A program made the translations under genes and the position numbers. Shown piece after piece: positions 32,301 to 43,700 of a stretch of DNA of 64,000 nucleotides (its first letter is position 1; each line of letters begins with the position of its first letter). The notes under the pieces were generated by a model. It saw nothing but the letters and a program-made list of their open reading frames with translations, did no database searches and was not told the DNA's origin. This DNA comes from Salvia splendens (Eukaryota > Streptophyta > Magnoliopsida > Lamiales > Lamiaceae): positions 21,448,188 to 21,512,187 of the forward strand of contig NC_056053.1 of the NCBI RefSeq assembly GCF_004379255.2, read 5' to 3'.

Positions 32301-34797
32301 TTTCATCAGACCAAAGACGAGTCCGGTCAAAGATGTTTATTTCATCAGACCAAAGACAAACATCAACTTACCCCGTACCTTTATCCAGGATGCCGAAGTG
32401 ACTCGCTTCGCCGAAGTGATTCACTTCGCTTTTCGGGGGGGGTAGTGATGGAGTACGGACTAAACAAGCCCAACAGCAGTGACGGCCCATCAGCCCAAAG
32501 CCCAAGGAAGAGTATCAGATCGGCATTACCAAAGAGTTCGGCCCCAGCCTACAGCTCGGTAAAAGCCGACCAATCAAGCTCTACTCTTAGACCGGCAAAA
32601 GCTGCTCGGCAATAGTTCAGCAGTTCGGTCTCAGTATTTGACCGAACTGGGAGATAGTCAACTCATGTCAGAACCTCCACGATCTCCACTACACCCACGA
32701 TCTATTTAGTGGTGTCAAGCAGCCATTAACTCATGCAGGATAGTGGGCCCATGCAGGATCGCATGACCTCCACGACATCCACAACCATCATTAGTGGTGA
32801 TGCAAGCCACGATCTTAGTTCAATGTATAAATAGAACTTAGATCAGATAGATGGGGTGCTCTCTCTCTCTCGCTCTCTAGAGATAAAATATCAAATAGCA
32901 AGTTTGTATTTGTAAGCTGTAAAAAACAGATCAAGCAATACAACTCTGCCCTCTTTTCGTCCCGTGGACGTAGATTTACCTCGGTAAATCGAACCACGTA
33001 AAATCATTTGTGTCGTGATCTGTATTTTTCCTGCATTCACAAACATCAGAAATTCGCCGATTCATCAATACTGCATACTGCAATCAAGTTTAAACAGCTG
33101 GAGGAATTTATACACGAACACCATAACTTTGGACTTTATGTACTTAAGAGCAGCAGATAGAATTGAACTGATAGCTCACGAGTCATGAGAAACGTTTATT
33201 AACAGAGTTCTTCATGTATTTATGTATTTGTCTGCATTTGTGCACTGCTGTTTTGCTGAATACACAACCCCGTTGTTGATGCAGAACAAAAGAAACAGAA
33301 AGTATTTGAAATACAGACACGATTGGGGGATGCTGAGTCATTGGTATTGTATTTCAAACAAGTAAAAATGACATATAATGACTTCTTAAAATGTAAACTT
33401 ACACTTTGAGCTTACTGTCTAGATACGTAAAATGGATCTTGAAGCTAGGAGCTTGCCACCGAGTGTGAAGGCCATGCTTCTTGCCAAACTAAGAGAATAT
33501 AAAAATGATTTGAACAATTTGAAATCAGAAGTTAAGAGAATCACATCAGCTAATGCCAATCAAGCTGCAAGGGATGAGTTGTTGGAATCTGGATTGACAG
33601 ATACAATGGCGGTATTGTCTCCTTTTTTCCTATTCTTATTGCAGAAATGATACTTTATGCTGGATGATTGTTCATTTACAATTTGAGACATCCTGTTAAA
33701 CAGAAATTATCAATAAATCATATAGTTCAGTTGCATTTGTATTTGGCTTTCCAAGAGTAATCCCTAATAATTGGAAACTTTCGTTTTGATTAACTTTTCA
33801 TATTGGGAAGTTTCCTTTGATGCCCCTCATGGGTAACTAAGATTTTGGGGCAAGTGATGGCAGCAGTTGTAGGGCTCAAACTCTACTCCCTTGCTAATAC
33901 TTCTTTAGTTGATCTTGATTCTTGTAGCAGGCTTGCCTAGTGAAGTTTGCTCTTCACATGTGGTTTGTGGGCGTGAGAGTCGAGTTCATTCTATGCACTC
34001 CATAATAAATGAGTTCTTGTCACTGGGATAAAACAACATTAGAAAATCTAAGCAAGAGTTTGTGAAATTTCAATTTTTTAAGTTTTACAAAATAAAGACT
34101 GGAACAGTTTCATTTTTCTGTTCTTTTTTCGTGCAAGAGATACTTCTATTATTATTGCATAGTGTATGATCAGTTACTGGCCCAAATTTTGCATAGCATT
34201 ATTTATTGAAAAGTTTCAAGTATACCCTTTGTGCAGGTATCAGCTGATCAAAGAGCAAGGCTGTTGATGTCAACTGAAAGACTAAATAAGACAGGCGAAA
34301 GGGTCAGAGAAAGTAGAAAAACAATGCTCGAAACTGAGGAGCTTGGTGTCTCAATTCTTCAAGATCTGCATCAACAACGTCAATCACTTCTGCATGCACA
34401 TGGCACTGTAGGTTTTACTCTCTTTAGCTTCTAATGTTGTGGTTTCAACTCTCAAGAATTGTCCATTTTGATATAGTTTTGCTGAGCCAAAATCTTCACA
34501 TAAGGTTCAATTCTGCTACTAACATGAATAATTAGTGGAGTACTATAAGATTCATTCTCGTCACATACCTTCAGCAGTAAGCGATGAAGCGTGATACTGT
34601 TTGAGTTCAAAAGATTGATTTATTGACGGAGTTATGTTCTGCAGCTTCACGGGGTGGATGACAACATAGGCCGGAGCAAAAAGATTCTCACCAACATGTC
34701 AAGAAGGATGAACAGAAATAAGTGGATGATTGGAACAGTTATTGCAGTCTTGATTATTGCAATTCTTCTCGTTCTTTACTTCAAGCTGATCCATTAG
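29387..34797 (+). CDS. VTI11: VTI1-type Qb-SNARE (vesicle transport v-SNARE)
   Basis: Five exons (29387-29480, 33285-33343, 33423-33611, 34237-34407, 34645-34797) join in frame to exactly 221 residues, the length I recall for Arabidopsis VTI11. The N-terminal Habc part starts MSQAFEGYERQYCELSANLS. The SNARE helix region includes ADQRARLLMSTERLNKTGER, ETEELGVSILQDLHQQR and LHGVDDNIGRSKKIL. A C-terminal anchor (WMIGTVIAVLIIAILLVLYF) ends four residues before the stop. The protein acts in fusion of vesicles at the trans-Golgi network, prevacuolar compartment and vacuole as the Qb partner. Intron 1 is 3804 bp because an LTR element (29702-33067) sits in it; without the element it would be about 430 bp. 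Assignment to VTI11 rather than VTI12/13 is a recall-based guess. Confidence 0.9.
29702..30313 (+). repeat. 5' LTR of the array-bearing element
   Basis: 612 bp, TG...CA. A TATAAATA box lies at 30082-30089, followed by a likely R region. A palindrome GATTTACC/GGTAAATC lies near its 3' end (about 30220-30238). Confidence 0.9.
30387..30887 (+). CDS. Short gag-like reading frame of LTR element
   Basis: A 166-residue frame starting at the first ATG after the primer-binding region. It is hydrophilic, rich in Ser, Pro, Arg, His and Lys, with a segment LNEAVKLFLAEKQDEFLAFL resembling the start of gypsy gag proteins. No zinc knuckle or capsid core is seen. The C-terminus (from about residue 140) is encoded by the first unit of the downstream tandem array. 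It is probably a truncated gag; function is not established. Confidence 0.5.
   Translation: MHTRSHNTRASVRDNHEEANPAAHRPGKQPREKSTSSSHGEGTSRSKGPHTESSQQPDLNEAVKLFLAEKQDEFLAFLQKSQEPKTKRVDSPSSSRHESHYRSSAVSSGKKNPQPRHVPVPPRYRNHRRTPSPPYRRDVSSSETNCNKPTIVKSKLLQKIQDHNSA
30803..31440. repeat. Tandem array A: 86-90 bp units, seven plus a partial
   Basis: Units start near 30803, 30893, 30983, 31069, 31155, 31241, 31327 and 31417 (partial). Each begins CAG(T/C)TCGTCTGAAACGA and contains AGTCCAAGCTTCTA and GGCTTAAACAAG. Lengths are 90, 90, 86, 86, 86, 86 and 90 bp. The middle four are nearly identical, indicating recent expansion of that subtype. Confidence 0.9.
31441..31567. repeat. Tandem array B: about 44-bp units, three copies
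   Basis: Three imperfect units, each with a TCCGAT(T/C)CACGCGATAAAA-like core (the third reads TTCGATCCCAGCGATAAAA), joined by AATTAGGACAAGGGAAAG. It links arrays A and C. Confidence 0.75.
31568..32357. repeat. Tandem array C: 39-bp units, about 20 copies
   Basis: Unit ACCAAAGACGAGTCCGGTCA plus AAGATGTTTATTTCATC(A/C)G, 39 bp. About 20 copies are nearly identical. Only two variable sites are seen: A/C near the unit end and an A/G change turning ATG to GTG. As 39 is a multiple of three, one frame (31592-32401) stays open through the whole array with period MFISSDQRRVRSK. Confidence 0.92.
32446..33067 (+). repeat. 3' LTR of the array-bearing element
   Basis: 622 bp, with a TATAAATA at 32826-32833. 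The extra length relative to the 5' LTR is a CT-repeat expansion near 32862-32875 and one A. Followed by ATACT. Confidence 0.9.
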
Positions 34798-35236
34798 ATC
34801 GTCAGCTCTGATGATTGGACATCCTGTTTTATTTTTCCACTCCCAAATGTGGATGTCTTAAAATACACCATTTTTTATGATGTGTGATTGTCGCTTTCTT
34901 GATTTTGTTGGACTTAATTTGCATCTCAAAATATTATGGTAACTGTAATATGATAACGCTTCGATCAATTGAAAGGCAAGACACTGGAAAGTCACGAACA
35001 TTGTATGTAATTCCTTTTGTTCCTGATGAAATGTTAAAATACAAGAAATGCTACTCAGATGAAAGTATTTAACACTATAAAACTTGTAAGTTGAATCTTG
35101 ATTACAAATAAATAACTTTCTAAGAGAAATGTATTAGTATAAAATGACTTCATTTGCATCATCAGTACTGAGTTCTTATATGACTATCCAAAGGGTATCC
35201 TATCCAGCAGTTAGGGCGCTATCAAACTAGCAATTA
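34798..35236. other. Convergent 3' region of VTI1 and NEN genes
   Basis: Holds both 3' UTRs; no gene is recognised. Confidence 0.5.
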
Positions 35237-38200
35237 TCATGAACTTGGATGAACAATCAGTTTTTTTGCCACTAATCGGATGCCGGCATTTTGCTGAAAG
35301 TCGTAGGCAACCAAAGCGAAATAGGCATCAACAACATGCCCCGGAGTGAACAACGAATTCAGTCCAGCAACATCGTATCTGCTAAACACAAGCTTGTGTG
35401 TGGTTGAAATCTCCTTCTGGTATATCTCTGTTGTCCATCGGTTGATTTCACCGTCTGCTAAAGTGGGTACGCTGCGTAGCATAAAGTAAAGTTAGATATT
35501 CAATTCTATCCCAGCATTAATCAAAAGCGACAACATTCAGTTATCTTCTATTTTGACAGTTACATCATTCCTTTCTTGGTCTAGAAAGAAAAGGGGAAAG
35601 AACTTACTGCAATCGGACAGTGGGAGAGTTGAAGAACCCTTGCTTCCTAGCTACTACATGATGCCACTCAGAGGAGCTACCAGAATCAGTCGAAAGCTTC
35701 TGCGCTAGCCTATCAGCTCCATCTAGAATATTGCACAACTTTGGTGATGCATCCACAACAAAATTCAAACGTGGCCGACCAGAATGATCAACAAACTTCG
35801 TGCTGATCCCAAAACGAACTTTCAAGCTTGCACATTTAAGTTGCAATGGGAAGTTTTGGTGTAATATTTGTATTCTTTGAATTCCAGGGTAAAAAGGTGC
35901 AAGAGTAACAGATATTGAAGGTATTGAAACACCATCAGGCTCCAAGAAGTCATTAAAGCTGTCGAAACATCCATCCACTACTGAAGTTGAAGACTCTTGA
36001 GATGGTATAGCAGCTTTATCTTCTTCTTCTTCTTCTTCTTCTTCTTCTTCTTCTTCTTCTTCCATACTGTCCTCAGGAAGAGGCTCTTCCATTCCAGCAC
36101 GCATACCGCCCAAGTCAAATGGACCAGCACCGGCTGCACTGGGTTCAGCTGACACATTCGCTTGACCAACCGTACACGCCTTAAGCATATCTACTGAGAA
36201 TGGAGATAATGTTGATGGAAATTCAATCTTCATTGGAGATGGCGACGATGTTGATGGACATGAAAACCTGTCGCTAGGTGGTTTGATAATTTCATCCTTC
36301 CCAATCTGCTGTGTGGAATTTTTTCCATTAGTTCGTCTTCTTGTGGTCGCATTGGGAAAAACCTCGCTGTTCTCAATTAATATGTCTGGAAGGGTGGATT
36401 CCTGCGGCAAAGTGAAAGGCCAATATCATAGCTGATTCAACACTTCTATCGAACATTTGACAGCTTCAAAAAAGAACTAAAGCAGGATATGGGGAGAGTA
36501 GATGAATTGCTCAGTTAGAGTTTGACAAAAGGAAGCAAGTTTCCATTTCATATTACAAAACTATTGGTGTGAGACTAAATCTGTCGTAATCACCACTTTA
36601 AGAAATACTCCCTCCGTCCCATAAAAATATGGGCAATGAGTATGGCACGGGAATGAAGACAAATTGGTAAAGTAAGAGAGAGAGGAGAATGGTATGATAA
36701 AGTAAGAAAGATAAGAAGAATGGTAGTTAAAGTAGTATTAGTGGATAGTGGGACCTACATTATTAAATTGATAAAACTTTCCAAAAATGGAATGCACATA
36801 TTTTTGTGGGACGGACGAAAATTGAAAGTGCACATATTTTAATGGGACGTAGCATTTTAGCCCTCACATTGTCACGTAAACAAGCTGATACGGAAAAGAA
36901 TGGGCCTCTTGTAAAAATCATTTCATAAAAGTAGAACTCGTGTTTTTGGGTGACGAAATTCCAGTTCGTAGTTACACACAAATTAGCAAAACACAACCTT
37001 CCAGCTATCACCATATTTCCCTTTACCAACTCTTCAGAAGAATAATAAATGATGCCATTGGATAATCTCATTTTATGTGGAAAAAGATGCAGCCGAATGG
37101 TGTAAAAATAATAGACAATAAAGCTCATTCCACAGAGCTCGAGAATCCCCATAAAAGCTACAAATTTGAGAAATTACCAAAAACAGGACTGTTGCACAGT
37201 ACTTAAGGACTTCAAGATTCATGCGTACATCATCCAGACTCCTGGAGAATAGCATCAAATTGTCAGCAAAGTAAAATTTCAACAGAGAGACAAAATCGCA
37301 AATCTCTACGATCTTGAAATTTTTTTTTAAAAAAAGAGAAATCTCGTTGTGCATAATCAAATGAATAGGTAGTTATCAAACATGCCACAAATTATAGTAA
37401 TATAGTGTTGAATAACATTTTAAGACAAATAAAAGCATTTGCATCTCAGATAGATAAATCCATTGATCATTAAAGTAACGGGTAAGAACATGACACGAAA
37501 ATAAAGAGATCACACTCACCTATGTGTTTGCTTTCCAAGCCCAAAATATGATGCAAGAGTTGCCATCTGAAAGCAAATCTCAGTATCATTACTCAATTAA
37601 CATATGAAGCATGCACCTAAAATTAAATTTTAGCTATATTATGATGTATGAGGCCGACTAGTACAGAACCAAAATCAATATGGGGTTCCTGTAGCAAATA
37701 TTGGCTAACAATCCTTGGTTTTCCTCTCTTCAGCAAATGGAAAAGGGAAAAAAGAACTTGACAAGCATACATAAAAACAAATTATGCTTGATTTTCTATG
37801 TAAAAGAATTGCTCTGATGTGTATTTTAAAACAAAAGCTAAGATTTATCTTTTCGAATGATGATGGAAGCTCTAACAGTTCCGACTATAGTAAGTATATA
37901 CCTTCATATCACCAGCTCTTCTTCCAAACTTTTGTGTTAGCAGTTGTAGCGTATCTATAGCTCCTTTAGGCTCTGGAGCTGGCCTGTTTATCTCGGAAAA
38001 CGCCTCTCGTACACGAGGACAATCAAAACGCAATATGTTATGGCCAGCCCATATTCTTCCTGGTGTGCACAACATTGAAATAGTACAATATTATCAGAAC
38101 TCAAAAATCTGAAGAAAAAAAAAGTGAATAAAACCAATCCGTTGTAAATCAACTAAACCACTGAAAATTTGTTAAGACTTAGTCAGAACAATAAATTATC

Positions 38201-38739
38201 ACCAATAAATTATCACTGACCACAAATTCCAATCAAATGAATTAATACCCCATTCATCTTTGAGATTATTTCATGATTCATCGAATGCACAAAATCACGT
38301 ATAACTCCTTTACCAATAAACATAAACCCTATTTCTCAAATTGAGCCGCAATTATAACAAACGGCAATAGCAAATGACGCAAAAAATCCAATCAAGTGGA
38401 ACACAGCTTCTCATACTTAAAACACACCGCTGAATCCCTAATTCCGGAGAAAAACGAGAAATTACCGTGCAGCAGGTCGTACACTTGATCTGCGACATCA
38501 GCGAAATTCGGAGCAGGGACGAGGGTGTCCTTGGTGATGCCATTGCAGCGGACGGAGAGGGAGGTGATTAGCGAGGGGTCAGCGGGTCGGATAAGGGTGG
38601 AGTAGCTCCGGAGCTCCACCATCCTCATGGGGCAAACCACAATGGCTCCGAATTCCAAAAGGGCGTATCCCTGCCCCGTTCGGGTGGGGATCGTTGTCTC
38701 CACGTCGAAGAAGACTATCTCGGAGCTTTCTTCGGCCAT
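35237..38739 (-). CDS. NEN-type DEDDh exonuclease-domain protein
   Basis: Six exons join in frame: 38466-38739, 37902-38059, 37520-37566, 37178-37241, 35608-36401, 35237-35471, giving 523 residues. The N-terminal exonuclease domain shows FFDVETT (Asp12 and Glu14), WAGHNILRFDC (about residues 95-104), KFGRRAGDMK and THRSLDDVRMNLEVLKYCA. These are the four acidic positions and histidine of the DEDDh family. The C-terminal half has the NEN-specific region (VRFGISTKFVDHSGRPRLN, AGIRLVAKKLIVH). Arabidopsis NEN1-4 act downstream of NAC45/NAC86 in enucleation of sieve elements. The linker holds a 14-residue Glu run encoded by a GAA repeat. Intron 4 (36402-37177) carries a Stowaway-like MITE. Which NEN paralogue this is cannot be told here. 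Confidence 0.9.
36020..36062. repeat. Trinucleotide microsatellite inside NEN coding sequence
   Basis: About fourteen TTC units on the + strand (GAA on the coding strand) encode an uninterrupted poly-Glu tract in the NEN linker. It is likely length-variable between individuals. Confidence 0.95.
36606..36855. mobile_element. Stowaway-like MITE in NEN intron 4
   Basis: The left end is TACTCCCTCCGTCCCATAAA with AATATGGGCA following. The right side contains the inverse TGTGGGACGGACGAAAATTG and a second inverse AATGGGACGTAGCATT. About 250 bp, AT-rich and non-coding. The exact right border is uncertain. Confidence 0.65.
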
Positions 38740-40082
38740 TTTGTTCACTGATTTAGGTTGTTTGGAGGGAAAGGGAAGATGATGTATCAACTATTACGAG
38801 CATGAGTATATCTCATAGAGGAAGAAGGATTAAGGATTTTGGGTTTTAGAGAGAAAATGGAATACGTGTGAAAGAGTCACACGAAACAAGGATGCATGTG
38901 GTGTTACTGTTATGCCCCTACACTACTACACAAAGAATTATCCCTTACTTGTACCCTACATTTAGATAATGTGAAATTTTATGTTTTAATTAATTACTAT
39001 TATAGTGTTATGAGTTATTTTGGAAAAATCAAATTTCATTCAATGCTCATATGTAAAATATTTGAAAGTTGTAGTAATTGTATTATGTGTTCGACAGATA
39101 CAGTGAATTGATAAATCAATTATATAGATTATAAATCAAAAGTATAATGATAAAATATGTTTTGGATTCTAAAATCACAGTTTATTTTGATTATTTCTAA
39201 GAAAATAAAAAAGAAGCTTATCAAAATTAATCAAAAATAAAAATAATACTACTACTGTATTACTACAGAATTAGAAATTATGCAGTGATATTATTATTAT
39301 GTCTTTGAATCATAATCTTTTCATAAATTAAGAAATTTATATTTTACATGACAACAAAATCGACGAGAAAGTTGTGATTTTAATGATTAATATGTCTTGA
39401 AAATTTGTAAGTATGGTTTTTGACTCTTTATATCTGAACTAAATGTAAATTCACTCAGGTACGTGCCGATTTTGTGTGTATTAATTCTTACATCATTTAT
39501 TACTCCATATCGTAAATTTTTATTTCACCTCTATTATATAGCAGTAGTATCATATATTTTTAACTATTTATTTATTCCACTATTTTATACTCCTACATCA
39601 TAATTAAATTAAATTTATAATTTAATTAAAATCATAAAATAGCAATTTAATGAAAGCCAAAAAATATGCAATTAAATTTCTAAAATTACACATTATTCTA
39701 AGTAAAAAAATACATAATCAAACTATAACCCGTAGTTGGTGTGACCAAATCATGCGAAAATATGCTTGACAAGATCATGGGAAGCGACATCGTGCGAAAA
39801 CTCATGCGCCTTAAGTATTCTTATAATGGTTGCGGCTCACTTTTATTTGGGGGATCGGTTGTTGTGGACGAGTTTGACAAGCTGACTATATCCTCCTTGG
39901 CCCGATTAAGGGCTCATGGGCGATGAGCCCTTAATCTTCAACGATCATGTTGAACATTATAATGCATCACCCATGATATCCACAAGCGCTCTCTAGGACC
40001 ACAAACACCCGAGCCTTATATGACGGCGAAGCGTGCTAGTAGAAAACGCCAAGTGCTCATACTATGTCTATGCAGGCCACCT
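38740..40082. other. Promoter side of NEN gene and intergenic DNA
   Basis: 38740-38890 is the likely 5' leader/promoter of the NEN gene. 38900-39720 is AT-rich with no gene. A 62-codon open stretch at 39741-39926 has no recognisable family and is not called as a gene. Confidence 0.45.
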
Positions 40083-40280
40083 CTTGCTATTATGCAAAAA
40101 GAACACGTTTGGCTCGGTATAACACTCATATTGATGGATACCGCAAGAAAGGAGCATGGAATCGAGATTTGTTCGCAGATGATGGAGACGGGCATACAGC
40201 CTAACCTGGGGCTTTTACATGAAATGGCAATCAAGGGTTACAAGCCTGATGTGTTTTCTTACACTACACTTCTTTGATTT
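40083..40280 (+). pseudogene. Pentatricopeptide-repeat (PPR) gene remnant
   Basis: Two adjacent frames hold pieces of P-class PPR motifs: RYNTHIDGYRKKGAW in one, and EICSQMMETGIQPNL followed by LLHEMAIKGYKPDVFSYTTL in the next. Roughly two repeats survive, with a frameshift near 40155 and a deletion between PNL and LLHEM. No start or upstream repeats are seen. PPR proteins normally act in organelle RNA processing, but this fragment is too short to function. Confidence 0.6.
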
Positions 40281-40735
40281 GAGGGCTTAAAAGAATGTGT
40301 CTTGTTTTGCTGTTTTAGCAATTTGAACTGATCCAAGCGGATAACAATGAGCTCATTTCTTTAATATCAATGGTGTAATGTACATTTTGTAAAGAAGGGA
40401 AAGTTTTGGGACAGAGTAGCTATTGTAGAATGTATTTCTACAACTCAAAATCATATTCATTCAAATTATACTACAAACACTACTCCCATGATACATCTAA
40501 ATCACTCATCTCGTTGTAATTATTTGGTCGTCGTCTGCTTCTGCTTCTCGTCTGCAAACATATAAAAGTATAAAATCACATTGCTCATTGCTAATGCTAG
40601 TGCTGATAGTAACGTTTCCAAACGATAAACTAGTGCAATTCTGAGATGATTAGAGCGAATAAGGCGACAATATTGAGAAGTTTCGAAGCAAAAAACATAG
40701 TAAGATCCTACCTTGAAATAGGGAGAATGGAAAGT
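40281..40735. other. 3' flank of the epimerase gene
   Basis: Probable 3' UTR of the minus-strand epimerase gene plus spacer; nothing else is recognised. Confidence 0.4.
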
Positions 40736-43700
40736 TTATACTGCAACTGCTACAGGCCTTTTGCTGGTTTTGATCCATTTGATAGCTGCAGTGCAGACAC
40801 AATAAAAACGAAATTTAGATTTATCGCTCAGTACCAATTTTTCAATAAACACCGGATGAAGCAGCTGTATCCTTGCCTTCAGCATAATCAGGAGCTCCGA
40901 ACACAGCTGAGCCAGCAACCAACGCGTTGGCTCCAGCCTCAATTACCTGTGCCAAGATATTAAAATAAACACATAAAAGTGAAAAGATAGCTACAGACAG
41001 TAGTTATTTTCATATGTCCTAGGATCTACGTTTCGTTTCTCAGTAGACTGGTAAAACTTGAGTTTGCTGTTCAAAGAATCTCAATGGATTGCACATAAGT
41101 TCATTCTTCCTCAAGCAAAATAACTGCTTCAATTGAACGGCCCAACTAGGAAAAAACAGAAGCAAATGAAGTCCTATCCAATTATATAGTCTATCAAGGA
41201 ACAACAAGAAGGTGACAGGGAGAAACAATGGTATACGGAAAATTTCAATTTTTAAGACCATATCTAGCCTTAACTTATGGGCTAAGATCAGGATCATATA
41301 CATTTGAATCGATCCTCCTCAAAGATGAGAATGTGTATGGAAGTTCGAGATTCTAATATGATGGTTTTGAGAACGAAAAGTTTCACAGAATTCGTCGTAA
41401 TCTTTAGTAGTAATTGATAAAGAGAAAAGAGACAGTGTTGTGACCTTGTAAGCATTTTTTGGACCGACTCCGCCATCTACCTCAATCCACGGGTTCACTC
41501 CCTGTAACGAAATGTTTTAAAAGAGTAAGGGAAATCTAGAAGCATTGCATGCAAGAAAGCAAGGGAGGAAGTAAACAGCCATATTCAAGTTACCTTCTCA
41601 GCACACAATTTTCTCAAGTCTGATATTTTCTTTACTTGGCTCTCTATGAAGCTTTGCCCACCAAACCCGGGATTTACAGACATGATCAGAACTAAATCAA
41701 TCACTGTAGATAAGAAAAAAAGGAGAAGGCATTAATTCACTCAACCGAGCACACTGCTGGAGACAGCAGCTCAACTGCTCAAGTATGAGAACCCTACCAT
41801 CTACTGAGATTCAAAATTCAATTAATTTGTGTTAAATTCACATCTCCCAACCTCTAGCCACACAAAAATACAGGGAAAGTGAAATTGTTTTCGTAAAAAT
41901 AAAGTGACTTTTAAGAATTAAGAATGTGACCATTAAGCACTGTTCAAAATTCAAACCAGTGTTATGGCTCTTTATTGAGTTAGCTCTAATCCGGTGGTCG
42001 TTTAAGCTACTATTATGGCAAGTTATGGCTCTTTATTGACATTATCCTCTTTGCAACTTGCCATAACAGATTCTCAAAGGAGACACTGAATCTTACCATC
42101 AAGAACATACTCTATTGTACTCAATGGAGTTCCAGGGTTCAGGACAACTCCGGCTTTAGCACCCAAGCTCTGAATCTGAAAAAAAACACCAAGTGAGTGA
42201 CTATCATTTGGTCATGTGAAATTTAATCTACATGTTATAAATAGAAGTGTACAAGCTTCATTAACATGACAGATAAAACAACTCTTATTGAATATGCTTC
42301 ACTCAAATTTCCCAATGATGTCTTAGTTACTCTATGTACAGTCTATAGGTCATTTCCGAAGAATGAACTGAAATACCAGAGGCTTAACGTACTTCAAATA
42401 TTTGATATTCAGTGTCATGGTGCTAATGTTGAAGCTGTTAGAGTTTGTATACTAGAAATCACCTTTCGGGTGATTGAATACTGTAAAACTCTATATTTTA
42501 TTTTCCAATGGATGCAACAGATTATTTTTGCCATAATGTTGTTATGTTTTACATTTAATGGATGTTTATTGCATATTTAAATGTATAAGTAACGTAACAA
42601 AGTCTAAGTCTTTGTTTTAGTAGATCGATTGTGGGTGCCGTCCACTTTAAGGTAACACGATCAGTTCTGAATAAAGAAAAATAAGAATTTCACAACCTAG
42701 ATAGGCCTAGACTACCTATCGTGAAAGGTTGCAATGTCAGTCCGCATATTTCTAAGTCTTACTAAAATAAGATGACATTGGTATGGTATAGCACTGAATT
42801 GGATCTAACAGTCAGACGAGTCTTTATGCTATCTACTGAAAGACGAGGTCTTGATAATTAATTTCTTAATCAATGTGCGTTAGCATTGAGCATACAGTAT
42901 CGATTATGCACTACTTTGACTTACCAAAAGGTGCGGGTTTTTCGCAACCCAAGAATTCTGGTATATTGGGTAGTGGTGATTGATATCTAGCGGTGCTAGG
43001 ATTGCTATTATATTGAATCGTCCGCGAGGTGAGTCTCGTTTGATAACGTCCACAAGAGGAGCTCGAAACAAGGTTTTATTATTCAGAACCTAGCTAGTTG
43101 TGGAGTTTGATTACTCTATGAATAATAAATAAGCGTTTCTTGCTAAGTCCACTCTTGAAGTTAATAATATGCTAATTAATTAAGTTCATAGCAGACATTA
43201 ATTAATTAATGGACGTTTCTATCTTAAGCACGGGAAATGAACGACAAACAAATGGAAACCCGGAATACTTGTAATTTCGGATTTGGATGGGTAGTGCAAT
43301 ATTACTTCTGTAATGGCTGCTCGTAGTATTCCAATATAAGCTTATATTAAATTGTGGGTTCAATTTAATTAGTAAAAAGCTAATTGGGGGAGGTCATATC
43401 CAAATTCTTCCATAGATCTCTGACTGGGCCTAATATGTGACTTAATATAAATAGGAAAATAAAGGAAACAGAAAATACACTTAATTTTTCTCCAAATTTT
43501 CGTCCCCCTCTCCTTGCACACGAGGGACGATTTTTCAGCTCCCCCATGAGTAGTTTTCGTCTTTTTTATTTAAGTTCTAGTATTCTGGTGAGATCAGCTC
43601 ACACTGATATCAGCGTACAGTCCGGGAAGAACCAGACAGAAGATCCGTGGTTTAGTACTCATGATCTTCACGTGGAGAAGGCGCTAGCCAACTTCGATTC

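Larger units (their letters stand above)
29702..33067 (+). mobile_element. Non-autonomous LTR retrotransposon (LARD-like) with tandem arrays, 3366 bp
   Basis: LTRs at 29702-30313 (612 bp) and 32446-33067 (622 bp) begin TGATGG and end TCATCA. By eye they differ by one substitution, a 9-bp CT-rich indel and a one-base A-run indel. The exact target duplication ATACT flanks it (29697-29701 and 33068-33072). The primer-binding region TGGCGCCGTCTGTGGGAA begins at 30315, a form common in Ty3/gypsy elements. A G-rich polypurine tract (CGGGGGGGGTAG) precedes the 3' LTR. The interior has a short gag-like frame (30387-30887) and then three successive tandem-repeat arrays. There is no protease, RT or integrase. 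It lies in intron 1 of the VTI1 gene, same strand, so its LTR promoter and polyadenylation signals could affect that gene. Confidence 0.9.

Noticed and set aside
31592..32401. A 269-residue repetitive protein gene
   Set aside because: It is a by-product of a 39-bp tandem array within an LTR element. There is no independent start context or homology. Kept only as a finding about the array.
39741..39926. A small gene of 62 codons
   Set aside because: No recognisable family or neighbours with matching splice sites. It could be part of the decayed PPR locus but cannot be supported.
42266..42580. A 104-codon gene on the + strand
   Set aside because: It straddles the border of the solo LTR inside an epimerase intron, so its continuity is accidental.
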